Positions 49,801-61,400 of a stretch of DNA of 64,000 nucleotides are shown piece after piece. This stretch comes from Cheilinus undulatus. Lineage: Eukaryota > Chordata > Actinopteri > Labriformes > Labridae. The position numbers and the translations under genes are program-made. The notes under the pieces were generated by a model that saw only the letters and a program-made list of their open reading frames with translations, was not told where the DNA came from and searched no databases. The stretch spans positions 21,790,196 through 21,854,195 of the forward strand of contig NC_054873.1 of NCBI RefSeq assembly GCF_018320785.1, read 5' to 3'. Within the stretch, counting starts at the first letter, position 1; each line of letters opens with the position of its first letter.

Positions 49801-52246
49801 AGTAAGGAAGCACTGCTTGTTCATATACCATACTTTTCTAAAAATGTATTGCAATAAATGTAATTAATTGTGTTGTGTTTATTGTGGATGCTCACATCAT
49901 GATAATGACACTGCAGTTAGTCGTGCTGCCCACGCAGTAAAAACAAACATTATTATCCTGAAATTCCCCACGAAATCTTAAAGAGTGAATGTGTGAAAAT
50001 GGCCAACTAAAACAGTAAAACCAGTATTCATGTACTAGGCCTCATTATTTCGGTCTTACGTGTACGAGATACTGTTGTAAGAGGGAATTAGTTTTATCCA
50101 GGATTTCTTTATGAACAGCCGATTTTTAACTGCGTCTGTTTTCAGCATCTTATTGTCATCACTGTCACCCTGCAGGATGTGACAGCAGCAGGTATCTGCA
50201 GCCGCACTGAGCGGTGTCCATCAGGCCGTCTTAAGCTACCTACTCTAAGAGGCTTTGCTATTGGGCTAAATCAACTAATCACAAAGCTTCTACAGGTCTC
50301 CAGTCACCCTCATAACATAATATAATTAGTCTTGTAGTAGTGGAGGTCATTTAAAGTCCCTGAAATGAGGCTCAGAGAACCAAAGCGGAGCCACATCCTC
50401 CCAAGTCAAAAGCAGCGTTCACTAAAGGCAGAAGGAGGGAGCTCCTCCAACAAGTGGGTGCTCCAATGCCAAATGAATGAACAGAGGGCACTTCTGGCAC
50501 CCTGCGTGTTCCAAGGGTGCACACACAGCCTCCCGGCAGACTCCCTCACTAGGTCATCAAGTGACTCATTGTGGAAATCGCCTCCGACAACAGTGGCTTG
50601 TGCTGCTTGAGGAATGTTTTCCATGTCTTCATCTGAAATCCCTGAAGTCCCCACCATGGGGGGATTGGCAAAGAGGAGGAGAACAAAAGAGAGAGAAAGC
50701 ACAGTGGAGAAGACAGAAAGGCTTTGGATGGAGAGGATGGAAAGTTTGGAGAGTGTGGGCCTATATTTAATGCTAGTTGCCAGGCAACCAATCAGCAACA
50801 GGGGAGGAAGGGATGGAGAGGGACCACACCGGGTGACAGTCCCACATGGGGATCTGCCAAAAGACCCAACATCCAGCTAGAAACATGCTCTCTTTACTCT
50901 TCTGAACCAGCATCTTCATCAAATCCGTATAATTGACTTAAAATAACAGGGAAAACACGAATCTTCTCTGAGCATGACATCATTGGGAGCACCCAGGCCT
51001 GCTGAACTACATATTCAGCTCCAGTGAACAGGAAAATTAAAAGCACATCATCTTTTTATGTTGACTAATGTGCTTGGATATCAAAGTTAAATCCACTGGA
51101 CAGCAAGTTTCGAGGAGGGAGCAATGTGTTTATGGCAAATGGTATAACAAAGATAGAGGAAATACTGCTTTACTGAGGGCCTGAGTGACAGTGATGTAGT
51201 CCAGACTGCTCCTGTGTGTTATGACTGAAGTCAAGAGGAGGGAGGGAGGGTCTATAAAGGCCTGAGCTGCATCAAGACTGAAACCTGCTCAAAAGTGCAA
51301 CCTATATGGGACATGCAAACACACCTATACTCTAACTGCAACTTTAAAAAGCAGGGTCAGATTTGCTCCTTTGATCCTGTCTGCTTTTCCTTTTGCTTTC
51401 CTCTGTAAAAAACTATTCAAAGGACTTGTTGATCAGCTGATAAAAACATCCCTGATTTCAATGATCAGCTATTTTACTGAAACTCAGCCAGGCACAGGCG
51501 CCTGTCAGGCAGTGTCTAAAAATGATCCCACAGACTTTGAGGTGTCTGCTGCACACTATCCCTGCATTGTATGCTGGTAAAAGCAGCCTATAACTAACTA
51601 AACACAACAAAGCGGACGGCCCAGCCTACCAACAGGCTGAAAAAGTAACCGTCTTCTTACACAGGCCACAAATACATCTGCTGGGACTTAAAATAACGAC
51701 ACTAGAGATGATAAAGTGTTGGGAGCAGCTTTAAGCTAACTTTTAGTTACTATCTAGTAACTTTCAATGTATTACATCAACTGTTAACGGTACTTTTCTG
51801 CCTCTAACTCCTCTATAAGTTGGTACTTCTTCGCTGGGAGTCTATTTTAAACGTAAGAGTTAAGTCGTTGCCCGTTATTTGGGCGACAGTTAACGTTCAA
51901 ACTCCGCCGTCAGCTCATTAACATAAACATTAAGGCGGTTACGGTAAATAGACAGTCGCGTTAATCCTACCTGATGAAGCGCTGTCAGTCCGTCAATGTT
52001 GGCGTGGTTGATGTCAGCTCCCTGCCGGAGAAGCGCTGCCACCTCCTCCCGGTCTCCGGCAGAACAGGCGGCCATAAACACGGCTCCTTGGGCAAACCGA
52101 ACTTTCGCTCGCCGCGTACCAGAACCGCTTAAACTTTCCCGTGCCTCCGACTCCGTCTGATCCGTCTCCGAGCCCAGCCATCGCTGCAGCTGATCCTGCC
52201 GTCGCTGCTTGGCAGCTTCGGACCGGGAATGGTCAGTGGCCGCCAT
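28883..52246 (-). CDS. ppp1r12c: Myosin phosphatase targeting subunit, PPP1R12 family, best fit PPP1R12C
   Basis: It targets protein phosphatase 1 to myosin and actin structures. Minus-strand exons: 52246-51971, 48172-48042, 47834-47716, 45817-45661, 45556-45412, 45320-45246, 45142-45063, 41259-41051, 40973-40876, 40770-40567, 40420-40338, 40226-40137, 39987-39886, 39804-39706, 39621-39531, 39441-39316, 39234-39132, 39036-38933, 38343-38284, 38204-38182, 38073-38010, 37923-37819, 34478-34428, 34209-34159, 28969-28883. The sum is 2733 bp, in phase, giving 910 aa. A MyPhoNE-like RQDQLQRW (16-23) and the PP1-docking KVRF (48-51) precede ankyrin repeats (exons 1-6). An acidic/Ser stretch, the inhibitory phosphosite RRSTQGVTL (Thr about 652) and a C-terminal leucine zipper ending DENGALIRVISKLSK follow. 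I call paralogue C because the QRKARSR-type block is present and the second RRSTGVSFW site of PPP1R12A is absent; A or B is not excluded. Confidence 0.93.
31443..31449 (+). promoter_or_regulatory. TATA-like box upstream of the nested ORF
   Basis: TATATAG lies 160 bp upstream of the ATG at 31609. A start site about 30 bp downstream would give a 5' leader of roughly 130 bp. This is a motif match only. Confidence 0.35.
31569..31608 (+). repeat. AAAAT microsatellite directly before the nested start codon
   Basis: About seven copies of AAAAT/AAATA run straight into the ATG. They create an A at -3; the base at +4 is G, so the start context is good. Confidence 0.9.
31609..33480 (+). CDS. Intronless 623-aa RS-rich coiled-coil protein, nested in a ppp1r12c intron
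   Basis: One uninterrupted frame of 623 codons lies on the strand opposite to ppp1r12c, inside its last intron (28970-34158). I do not recognise the family. Residues 41-64 are three copies of an acidic 8-mer (EEIAEDIP, EEIEEDIP, EEIKEDIP). Residues about 67-140 are rich in RS/SE pairs (SVRSARTVRSGRAVRS, SKRSERSENS). From about 143 to 600 the protein is heptad-like and rich in E, K, Q, R and L, which predicts a long coiled coil. No signal peptide, membrane segment or enzymatic motif is seen. A TATA-like box (31443), a good start context and AATAAA at 33643 suggest a complete transcription unit. Lack of introns points to a retrocopy or a lineage-specific single-exon gene. The long open frame in A+T-rich DNA argues for past or present selection. 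It could be a LINE-mobilised copy of a spliced coiled-coil gene. Confidence 0.8.
   Translation: MDNIRFGNFCILENTSSSGSKKRNLNIMHREPEESWGEILEEIAEDIPEEIEEDIPEEIKEDIPEDSVRSARTVRSGRAVRSLKSEKPETSSRSKRTQSSVRSDSLERSWRSKRSERSENSESLETSGKRHESHKRSDKYSDLQDELIRKKRAIEALEEDLRREKSARSDLKKALERERKEKEALKKTLKEERYIEADLWGQTELLNRRVDDLKKSQRELKRSNEKLSSKIGEMSSELREKNKEIETLKSRDQTQEISKLSAELEEKKKVIERLTKDLEASHALHMESEEHKKLSCDKNKDLRKRLDEQLEKILQKDREISSLTMDNQSLATKVEGNELIISSLQEKVNKWAANIREQQAKRCSLWKDYEATASKGQKDKDDLTEKNQEQKFEISKLQSELKAVQSAHKQLLDEKDSWRSELAAEKARYAMAYAIVQKQQVQLTEKTLALGKSESEVKILMFQLGEASGSSECLQNDLQTLKGANADIKAKLQEAERQCNRLDCMYQGLSGHFTEKKSAIAEHEAHQVRSITRTSQLEDALNEEKKETSVLQQRVDQVTSALMKERLTCGKYRDELKEAFKKQIEILEEKQTLTVAFKRAEGSFFNIQCRNLTGTESRLNQQS
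33520..33640. repeat. Possible hAT-like remnant
   Basis: GGCGGCCCGCGGGCCACTTCC near 33540 resembles the GC-rich end of hAT ([11 protein letters not shown]) elements found in many vertebrates. Only a short stretch is preserved. Confidence 0.3.
33643..33648 (+). terminator. Candidate poly(A) signal AATAAA of the nested ORF
   Basis: It is 163 bp after the stop codon at 33478-33480. It is the first AATAAA downstream on this strand; another lies near 33781. Confidence 0.35.
35353..35800 (-). mobile_element. LINE 3' fragment
   Basis: The minus strand at 35589-35795 reads NSFLELNIFKTKEMIIDF and later YKYL, the region after the FADD box in CR1/L2/Rex-type LINE RTs. The end at about 35353-35380 reads AATAAAGATACCTTGTACCTTG on the minus strand, like the short repeated tail with which such LINEs terminate. 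Frames are broken and most of the element is missing. Confidence 0.65.
36465..37010. mobile_element. Tc1/mariner-type MITE with inverted ends
   Basis: The left tip is TACAGTGCTTAAATTTATTAG followed by ACCACC. The right tip is GGTGGAGGACTAATAAATTTG followed by TTAAGCACTGTA. They are inverted copies, each bounded by TA, the target of Tc1/mariner elements. The 546-bp insert has no transposase. It lies in a ppp1r12c intron (34479-37818). Confidence 0.8.
43130..43930. repeat. MITE-like dispersed repeat in a ppp1r12c intron
   Basis: The left part starts near GCCGGGCATTTACTATATGATTTTTTAGG (partly shown) and the right part ends with CACACCCAGCTTAAG. Internal motifs recur with changes (ACAGTGTGAGCACTCAGGTTG, GCTGTGTGAGCACATAA). 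A diverged relative may lie at about 10565-10705 (GCCACACACTACACAATAACTG). No transposase is present. The class is uncertain. Confidence 0.45.
44585..44665 (+). mobile_element. SINE-like fragment
   Basis: GCAGGCTCCTGTTCTGCATGTCATTCCCCACTCTCTCC (in two parts of up to 20 bases) matches the body of the tRNA-derived fish SINE also suspected at 26395. Only about 80 bp are preserved. Confidence 0.45.
48173..51970. other. First intron of ppp1r12c, non-coding
   Basis: A 3.8-kb intron. A 130-codon minus-strand ORF (50406-50798) and plus-strand ORFs over it have no recognisable motif. I see no repeat with clear ends. Confidence 0.5.
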
Positions 52247-52819
52247 CTTCCCTGGTCTGTCCCGGACAGATTCAGCTCATGGTACGAGCAGAAGCGGAGT
52301 TGAGGGTTTGGATTGAGCCTCCCTTGGGCTGTGCCCCCTGGTGGACAGACTCTGGAAACTACGCCGTGAACTTCAGATCGAACCTCGACTGAGTGGCAGT
52401 TCTCTGCTGCCTTCAATGGATGCTCGGAATTTTTTAAATTGATAGTAAGAGGGAGAGACAGTTCTTCTACTTTATAACGCAAAATGCCCTCGTACTTTTA
52501 CAAATTGTCGTATGACGTCTAAGATAAACACAACCTTTAATTGATAACAATACGCATACTAAAAAGCAGTTCAGACAGATGGACAAACGACAATAAACTG
52601 TAAAAAAAAATGAAAGAGCTGTCTTTTCTCCTCAAAATCTTTCATTTAGAATTTAACACATTGCGTTCTTGCATTCAGCACTAGATAGGTTTTAGAGCAT
52701 CTATTTAGGCTCTGTGTCAGCCAGTTTGTCAGTTAGTGGGGGTACTTTACTCAGTAAGCAATGGTGTCAGTCATTCAGAGAGGTATGAGGGAGTTACTTT
52801 CCTTATTTTTAAATTTCCA

Positions 52820-53040
52820 CCAAAAGTTCTGAATTTATTGGAAATGTTCTATTCCAAAACCCACACATATTTCCTAAAATTTCAAAGATATTACCTAAAA
52901 TTTCTGTGAAAAATCTTAAACATTAAGGCATTCCAATACAAATTCGCCCAGAATTCCATATAAATCTCTGAAAATTTTCGGGCAAATTCCCCCTAAAATT
53001 TCTTATGAAATTCCAAAACTTAGATAACTTTTCTTTTTAA
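52820..53040. repeat. Degenerate AAATTTC / AAATTCC tandem-like repeat
   Basis: Imperfect copies of AAATTTC, AAATTCC and CCTAAAATTTC recur about every 10-25 bases. Similar low-complexity tracts are dispersed in fish genomes. No period is strict. Confidence 0.6.
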
Positions 53041-53639
53041 ATTTCAATAAAAATACCTGATGTCCGATGGAGAAGACAATCATCTCCAAATGTCTAATAG
53101 CCAAAATTATTAGTACGTTTAAGATAAGCCGAAGTGTAACATCCTTATAAGTACATGCAGGGTCTTTCCAGGATAATAAATGATCAATTGATTATATGGT
53201 TATTTTGGAGGCACTTGGAAGTAGCATGCATTTAATAACACACAAAGACACATGTAAAGAGGCACAGAGGTTCTCGTCCCATGGTCAAGTTCAGCATGTG
53301 GCTCCTGTCCCCACTCTTCCATCCCTGTCTTAAATTTGCTCTCCTGTCTTCCTTTATAAATGAAGCTAACAGTTGCTGAAAAATGAATCTTTAAAGAATA
53401 ACAGTGAAAACATTTGAAATAATTTTAATGTAATGCACATGCTCCATTTGCATTGATTAATCTGTGTGACCCACAGAGAATTACAATCGGTCTGTTCAAC
53501 TGGACAATGCCTTCTTGATGATAAAAAAATAAGAACATTTAGATTAAAAAATAATATTCTCCAAAAGACATAGACGCATTGCCTTTCAAACTTAACTTTA
53601 ATTTAGAAAAAACAGTATAAAGGGAATATAACAACCTGT

Positions 53640-53880
53640 ATAGACAATTTAGTCAGAATCCCTTGAAAGTTTTCTCAATGCAAATGTTGCAAAAAGATTT
53701 AAAGGAACAACTCCTCAGGTTCTTTAAAGATTGTTTAAAGATTGCTTTGAAAAACAAAACTTCCAGTGAACCATGAGGAAACACACCCTGAAGGTTCTCT
53801 GAAGTTTTTCTTGAATAACCCTCAGGTAACCTTTGATGACTACTCCTAAAGGTTGCCTGTTTGCAGGATGAGTTTATCGA
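53640..53880. repeat. Diverged repeat with AGGTTC/AAGGTT units
   Basis: Related short units recur (CTCAGGTTCTTTAAAG, CTGAAGGTTCTCTGAAG, CTCAGGTAACCTTTGATG, CTAAAGGTTGCC) with 20-60 base spacing. This suggests an old tandem array or dispersed repeat. Confidence 0.45.
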
Positions 53881-55493
53881 GGACACCCAGTTGAGCAGGT
53901 TTCACAACAGAGCACAGCTGATAAGACAGAGAGCAAGAGTTTTGTTATGATGTGTGAGGCACAGGATGACTTCACTGCTCAGGGGATTCCTTAAATGTGG
54001 ACGAAATGTTGACAGCACAGTACACTGGGTTTAGAATATGCATTTCCAATGTTAATCCTTTTTTTTTTCCATAATTTGATGTATCAAGTTCAGAACTGTT
54101 TCTTCCTGGAAGGAACATATTATGGCTCACATAACAATGAAAGGAAGAGGTAAAGAAACAGAAAACACGTTTTAAAAAATCAGATTTGCCTCTATCTTGG
54201 AACCAGCAAGTTTTTTGACCGATTAAATGCTGGTTAGATTTCTTCACTCATCTAAACAGCCTTACAAGTACCACTTCTGGCCCCTGATTGGCTGTTTGGT
54301 TACCACTGTACCTGCTCTGTGAGCACTTTTCATCGTGACTTTTGGTGTTTTTAAGTAATGTGAAAATACCTATTGGTCAACTGATCTGAACTGAGAGTAC
54401 TCACAGCAACAAGAAAGGACTCCTGTTAGATCCACTTAATGATAAACAATACCAGTTTAATTAATGATCACATAAATAATATTCCCTGCAACATTTTGAC
54501 AACATGTTCAATTCACAAGGCAAAAATAGTAGGCACTAGTTTAGGCTCAATTACATACATACAGTTCTTAGAATACAATGATAGACAGGTATTGGAACAG
54601 GTAGGTGATTTGAAGCCATAAAAGTTTCAACAAATCAGAAAGTGCAATATTACACACAAAGTTTCTTTTCATTATTTAATCATAGTGATATTTCTTTTGA
54701 TGCATTAAATCATCCATTCAAATTAAGGATGTAAAAATAAATTTAATGTGCATTTAAAAGGAAATGTTCTAAAAGATTTTTAACATCCATAAAGATTGAT
54801 TTAAAAACCAGAAAACATGTTTCTATGGTTGGGAATTCAGAGTAAAACCTTTTCTGTATTGTTTACAAAATAACTGATAAGGCACAAGACACTAACACTC
54901 ATACTAACATACAGACATAAAGACTGTGCATTTTAATACGACATAGGCACCAATAAGAGGCATATACGTGAATCATTTTGTTAGAAACATCCGGCCTGTC
55001 TCTGCCTGTGTGTCAGGAGTAACTTGGGTCTCATAACCCGGAGCAGCAGTAACTCACTGTCTAACTACCAGTCTGATTGCATTCCACTTGAAACATAAAC
55101 ACTGTTGTAACCATGCTACTTAAAGTGTGCATTTTTCTAGCCTTCATCTCATAAATCAAGTTTGTACACAACGGCTTGGGCAAATATGCAAAGTTCAAAA
55201 GCAGAATCACTATGTCTGCAGGCCTGCATAATTATACAGTAGCTGAAGAATTATTTCAGTGTCAGGCATCAGCAGAAGAAAAACTAAAAAGAAACACACT
55301 GTAGGCCTGTCTGGTAATTTGTTGGCTTTCTGCAGCCATTAAAAGAGCTAATTAGATTAAAATATCTAAATGTTATGGTGTAAACAGAAGATCTGATTTA
55401 ATTCCTTTCAAATATTCCTGGATGTAGAATAATCATGTCTGAACAAGTTGACTAAGAGACCTGTGAAAGCCCTCAGGAGCTGCTGATGATGCC

Positions 55494-58400
55494 TCAAGAG
55501 TCAGCAGCAGGTGAAATGCTGAGATAACCTCCATGCAGGGAGAGGCCTTCTTGGGAGAGGATGGATGGGGGGACCGTCTCTGTAGACATCTTTCCAGCAC
55601 TGAAGGAGCCCTGCAGGTCCATGTTGATACACAAAACTCCAGACAGCAGCTGCCTCTTGTAGTGATCGAGACGCATGAGGACATCGAGGACTGAAGAGCT
55701 GGGAAACAGGCTGGTGGAGCTGATCTGGGACTGGAGGGACTGGTAGTGGTGCAGTTCAAGCTGCCAGGAAAACCTGGAGTTCACATAGGCAACATGAAAA
55801 ATGAGAAAACTACTTCACATGAGAGTACATAATGAGTGTCAATGGATGCTCAGAAACATGACTCAACATGAATGCTAACTTTCCTCACTGTGTGCTGGAC
55901 TGTCTTCAAATAAGCTGGACGTTTTAGGTTTATGTTCACATCTCATCTCTGCTGCCATCAAGTGGTCACAACATGCTTTGTCAAACGTTACACAATGTTA
56001 AAATCCAGCCATGTTCACATACTGAGGACAGTAACAAGCCCGGAAATATCATTTATTCTGGCATGGTTGGATGTTAAAATGTCAAGTATAAACACAATAT
56101 ATGTATTAAAATGTTCACCTTTAACTATAAATTATATGTTACATGTCATATGTTATATGTCACAGTCTCCTACCTGGCAGACACATGCTGAGAAATGCTT
56201 TTAGAAGTCTGACGAAGAAGGTGCTGTAGTATTTTTAATATCTGTTCTCTTATCCACCCAATGTCTTCTGGCACATCTGGCAGCCACTCGAGGAGTCTAC
56301 ACATGGCACACACTTCCATCAGTGCTCGCTTTAAGTGTTAAATTGTCTTAAAATAGCATTCAGAACATAATTTTACTGAGCTACAACTTTAATTTAGGAA
56401 TCACAGACATGCAGATGGGATGTAATGAAGTACTTGCATGAGTGCATATCTAATAAGAAGGGAATCTGGACCAGATGTAATTAAGTCCTAGAGTACCTCA
56501 GAGTCAAGGACATGGCGGACTCCAGAGGGAGGGTGTAGGGGAGCATCAAGATTGAGGCCATCCTGACAGGAAGCATGTTGCTAAGCGACTGCACCAGGCT
56601 CCTCCTCTCCATGCAGGCTTCTACTAAAGCTGCAGAGGGAGGCAAAGAGAATCAGGATAATCATCTGAAACTATTCACAAAACAAACTGTCTTAATGTAG
56701 CACAGTTAAAACTTAAAAAGTCTAAATAAATGTTCCATTTTGAGAGCTCAATGGTCTGTATTGTAAGAAAAGAAAGCACTTCTCTCTCACTGAGAAACAG
56801 AAGTTAGGCTTTCTTTCAATCCAAGTTTGAAAAGAAAAATACTTCACTTCTGAAAATGAATCAAAATTGGACTTAATTCATTAGAACTGGCCATTTTAAA
56901 AGGCAGAATTAGGGCTCCTTCTATTGCTTCACACCCAAACAGGCAACAAAATTTATTCCTAGATAGTGGTATCTAACAATCCAAGCGAGAGAGCACAGAT
57001 GCATAAAGATGAAGCGGGAAAGAGGTGCAAATGTACTGATTTCTGTGGAGGAATGGAGAAAATATACCAGCTACAGTGGATCTCAACAAGGTCAAATACA
57101 GCGTAGGTTATGTTGGGAAATTTTTGTGTTGTACCCATGCAGAAACTCCATCAGGGTAGTGGTGGAGATGCTGAGGGGCAAATGGAGCAGATGACTTTCA
57201 TATTTTTGGGATTACCATGTTATTAGTTCTTATTAGGAAGAGCTCCACATATAAAGAATGATCCTGGTGTACTCTAAAACTATGCATTTGGTCAATATAT
57301 TGTTTGAAAATTGGAGTATTACCAACAAAAAATACTATTACTATTCACAGCAAAAGAAAAATTCAGCAATTAAAAAATGTTAAAATACTGGAAAAGCATT
57401 ATAGAAAAAGGCATTTGTACTTTTGGCAGCCACTTATCCAAATTCCCAGCGGGACAGGAGGGCCAAATGTTAAAAACCTCAAGAAAAGGAGCAAAATCAA
57501 CAGGGATGAGCTCAGCCTTCAGAGGATTGTTGAACAAAGCAGATTCAAGAACTTAAGAGAGCTTCACAAAGAGTGGACTGAGACTAGAGTCGGTGGATCA
57601 AGAGACACCACACAAGTGTTATGCTCTTAGTTTGAAGCCACTCCTGAACTGCAGATGTCAAAAGCATCTCACCTGGGCTAAGAAGAAAGAACTGGACTGA
57701 TGCTCAGTTGTTAAAAAGTCCTGTTTTCAGATTGAACTGAATTTAGCATTTCATTTGAAAATCACAGTCCCAGGGTCTGGAGGAAGATCTTAAAGGCACA
57801 GAATCCAAAAGTCCAGTGTTTTCAGTTTCCACAGGCAGTGATGGTTTGAGGTGTCATGTCATCTGCTAGTGTTGCTTCACTGTGCTTTATCAAGTCCAGA
57901 GTCAACACTGTCTACCAGGGAAAAAAGAGACCTTCATGCATTGATCTGCTAAGAAGCTTTATGGAGGTTCTAGTTTCCTGGCATCTGCCAACACGGTGAA
58001 GCCAGAACTACCAGAAACTGGTTTACAGACCATGGTGTTACTGTGCTTCATGGACCAGCCAACTGGCCTGAACTGAACCACATAGAGAATCTCTGGGGAA
58101 ATGCCAAGAGGAAGATGAGAGACACCAGCCTCAACAATACAGACGAGCTGAAGGCTGCATTCAGTGCAACCTGGGCTATATAACACTCCAGCAGTGCCAC
58201 AGACTGATTGGCTCCATGCTATGTCAGATAGATGCAGTAATTTGTGCAAAAAGAGTTCCAACTAATTAGCGAGTGCATAAATGAGCATAATTTTCCAGGT
58301 CAACATTTCTGTATTATAAATACTGTTCGACTGATGTTTTGTTATATTCTGAGATAGTGTATTTTTGATTTTCGAGAGCTGTAAGCCATCAAGATCAAAA

Positions 58401-61400
58401 CAAAAAAGTAATGAAATATTTAACTGAGAATATAGGAAGTTCACTTCTTGACTTAAATCACAGGGGGAAAAACAAACTTTTTTCAAGATATTTAATTAGG
58501 GTTAGCTCCTTCGGTGTTTGTATTCAAATACGTGTGGAGACACTTGAGACTGGAGTTCAAACAACCTGCTGACTTTTTTACGAGCTTTGACCACCCAAAA
58601 TGCTGAAGTACATCACTAACATTCTAGTCCAGTTTTGTTAAAAAAAAGAAAAAAAAAAAAAAAAAAAAAAAAAAGGGCCTTACAGTTTAGTCTTTACTTT
58701 AGGTCGCGATTTTTTTATCTTTTAAATCTAATTTAATCAGCCAAAATATTAAATTAGTATAAAAGTAAAACACCCATATTAATGCAGGTAACTTATCTAT
58801 ACATAGCAGAGAAATATGGTTACTGAATGTTCTGCATTAACTTTTTGGTTTTGTTTGGTCCCCTTGACAAAAGCAAAACATACTTTTCACCAGAGTCCTT
58901 ATCGGCAATGATCATTTTTTTTAGCTCGTCTTAGTCTAGTCCTCCTCATGGAAACAAGTCAGTTGGCGAACATTTTTAGCCATAGTTTTGTTAACAAAAT
59001 TACCACTGTAATGTTGTTCTATAAATAAATTTACCTTGCCTATAAGGCCATAATTACTTCTCATTTTTGCACTACTTTGCCAAAGTCATACGTTACCTTT
59101 GTGCAGGGTATGAGGAAAGTGTTCCATGATATTGTCCTCTATTGATGAACTAGAGATGACCATCACTGTTGCCTCTTCCAAATATGGCTTTTCCTCCTTT
59201 TCACTACCTCCATAGTCATCATCACAATCCTTGTTTTCTTTGCCATGAGTCAGCAGGGGTCTGTCTCTATATGGCCCACTGAACTGAAGCAATCCTGAAA
59301 ACAGCAGCAAATATAACAGCATTTTTCTCTTATCTTTAATCAATGGTGAGAAAAATGCTTGGTAGTTAAAAAGTTCATCTAGTTTACAATAATCAAACAT
59401 TTGATTAGTGTGCTGTTTTTGCTCTCATAAATAGACCTAAAACAAACAAACAAAGTCCGATGATCAGTAAAAACAGCTTTATTGATTATGTGATGTGGTC
59501 ACAAGTTCTGACAGCGTATTAGGGAAAAAAAACTGTCGGTGCCTACAAATTTATTCCAGCGAGGACGGAAAGAGATCAATTAGGCTTGCTAAAACTGACC
59601 TAATTCTTTTAAAACGGAGCATGACTGGTTTTAGAGAAGGCTGTAAAAACAAAGAAAGCCTCTGTTTCTTACCATTCCTCTTTAAAAAGTGCAGAGCATC
59701 TTTATATCCCTGCTTACACATGGCCTTCATAACCTGCATCCAAAACAAAAACAAGCATATGTCTCTCTAAGAAATCGACTGGGTTCACTCCAGTGCATCA
59801 GAAACAACTTATTTGCACTGTTATGTGTTTGTGGAGGTTTTCTCACCATTGGGTCTGGAGGGAAAAGTGCCTTGGAGACTCTGTAGAGGTTGGGGAGGGT
59901 GAATTTGATGCTGGTGTTGGTGAATCGTAGCTCGTGCATGTTGGTGGATGAGTCTCGGGGGCAGATGTCACTCTCTCCGGCAAACGGAGACACGGTGATG
60001 GTATTTTTCAGCTCATACTGCGGCAGGTTGTCTGAGATTCCTCCGTCTACATATCGCTGCATTCAAAAAATAAAAATAAAAAAAAGAGATGAGTATCAGC
60101 ATCGGGAAAAACAGGAAACAAATCACTCATTGTGAATCCTCCAAGGGCATTGAGGGATATTCAACTCTAAAGCAAGCATTACTCTGCATATGCCACTGTG
60201 ACATCATATCCTGTGGTTTGATAAATTTTTGTTTTTCTTGAAGCTGGTGAACTTAAAGGGCTGGTAGGCACGCTGAGTGTGTCAACAGATAAACGTGAAA
60301 GCAGATTTTTGAATCTGAGCCATGGAGAGACAGAGGGGACAGAACAACCTTAAAGCCTGTGCCAACATGGTCACATCAGGCTCTGCCACTCTCACAGTCT
60401 GTTCACAGGCCACACACACACACACAGACACATGCACACACTTTTAAAACCCATTACAAAAGCCAAAGAGGTGGGATCACGGGGTGTTGTGCAAAAATTT
60501 CCCAGAAATTGTTTTTGCTGCGAACATGTCTGACAAAAAAGTTAACAGATGTATAAATAGAAGTTGTGCTTTCCCTCTTCGTGTTAAATCTCTGACAAAT
60601 ACCAACTCCTGGGGAATGATATAATTACTGTTTCCACACACGTGCCGTTCAGAACAAACACATTCTTGAGGAAGGGAGGGCTCTGATGGGCGGCAATTGG
60701 GAGAAAATTGTGCCAAAAGTAGCAACAACAAAACATAAGAAGAGGAAATACAGAGCACTGTTAAAGCAAAGCATGGTCATTTGTTACAACTATCTAACAG
60801 CAGTGCCTCCTTTACAGCTTTTTAATAACATCTATAGAGGCTGTGACATTAATTTCAGAACATCCACAGCAAAAGCTGGTACACACAGGCTGAACAATAT
60901 TTAGTTTACTCACCACTCCATGTAGTGTGGGAGGAATGAGGCCACAGTACACAGGGATGTAAGCACTGCAGACACAGGCCTACTTAACAAAAACATTAGA
61001 CACATTTAAAGGATTATTGGTGTATAAAATAACCAAATCAAATATGAATAGAGATATTATATTAATCATACTGTGATGTATATTATAGCAATGTAAATGC
61101 ATATGTTAGTAGTTATTACAACATCAAATCCTAACTTGAAAGCTGGAGTTTTCTTGATACAGTGTTAGAGCACCTCTGAGGAGTTTTTAGCTAGTTGTGA
61201 AACAGACTGAAATTTATTCTTTGAACTATAAAAGCAAGCAAGCCCAACAGCATCAAGACTAATTATTTATTAAAGTAATTATTAAACCCTGAAATTGCTG
61301 ACAGGGGTAGATGTCTGCTAAAGGGAGTCAAGTATGGTGCAGATACAGACAGTTTGGGGGTTTAGACAGCAAAATTCTTGATGAGTCATGCAATTTGCCT

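Larger units (their letters stand above)
52247..55493. other. Intergenic space between ppp1r12c and pnpla2
   Basis: The left end holds the ppp1r12c promoter area. Then come a degenerate AAATTTC-rich repeat (52820-53040), a diverged AAGGTTC-type repeat (53640-53880) and non-coding DNA that may include the pnpla2 3' UTR. No gene is supported. Confidence 0.5.

Noticed and set aside
50406-50798. 130-codon minus-strand ORF in ppp1r12c intron 1
   Set aside because: No motif, no splice partners in phase, and overlapping plus-strand ORFs of similar length; likely chance in locally GC-richer DNA.
60411-60424. Short CA dinucleotide run
   Set aside because: Only about seven units; too short to be notable.
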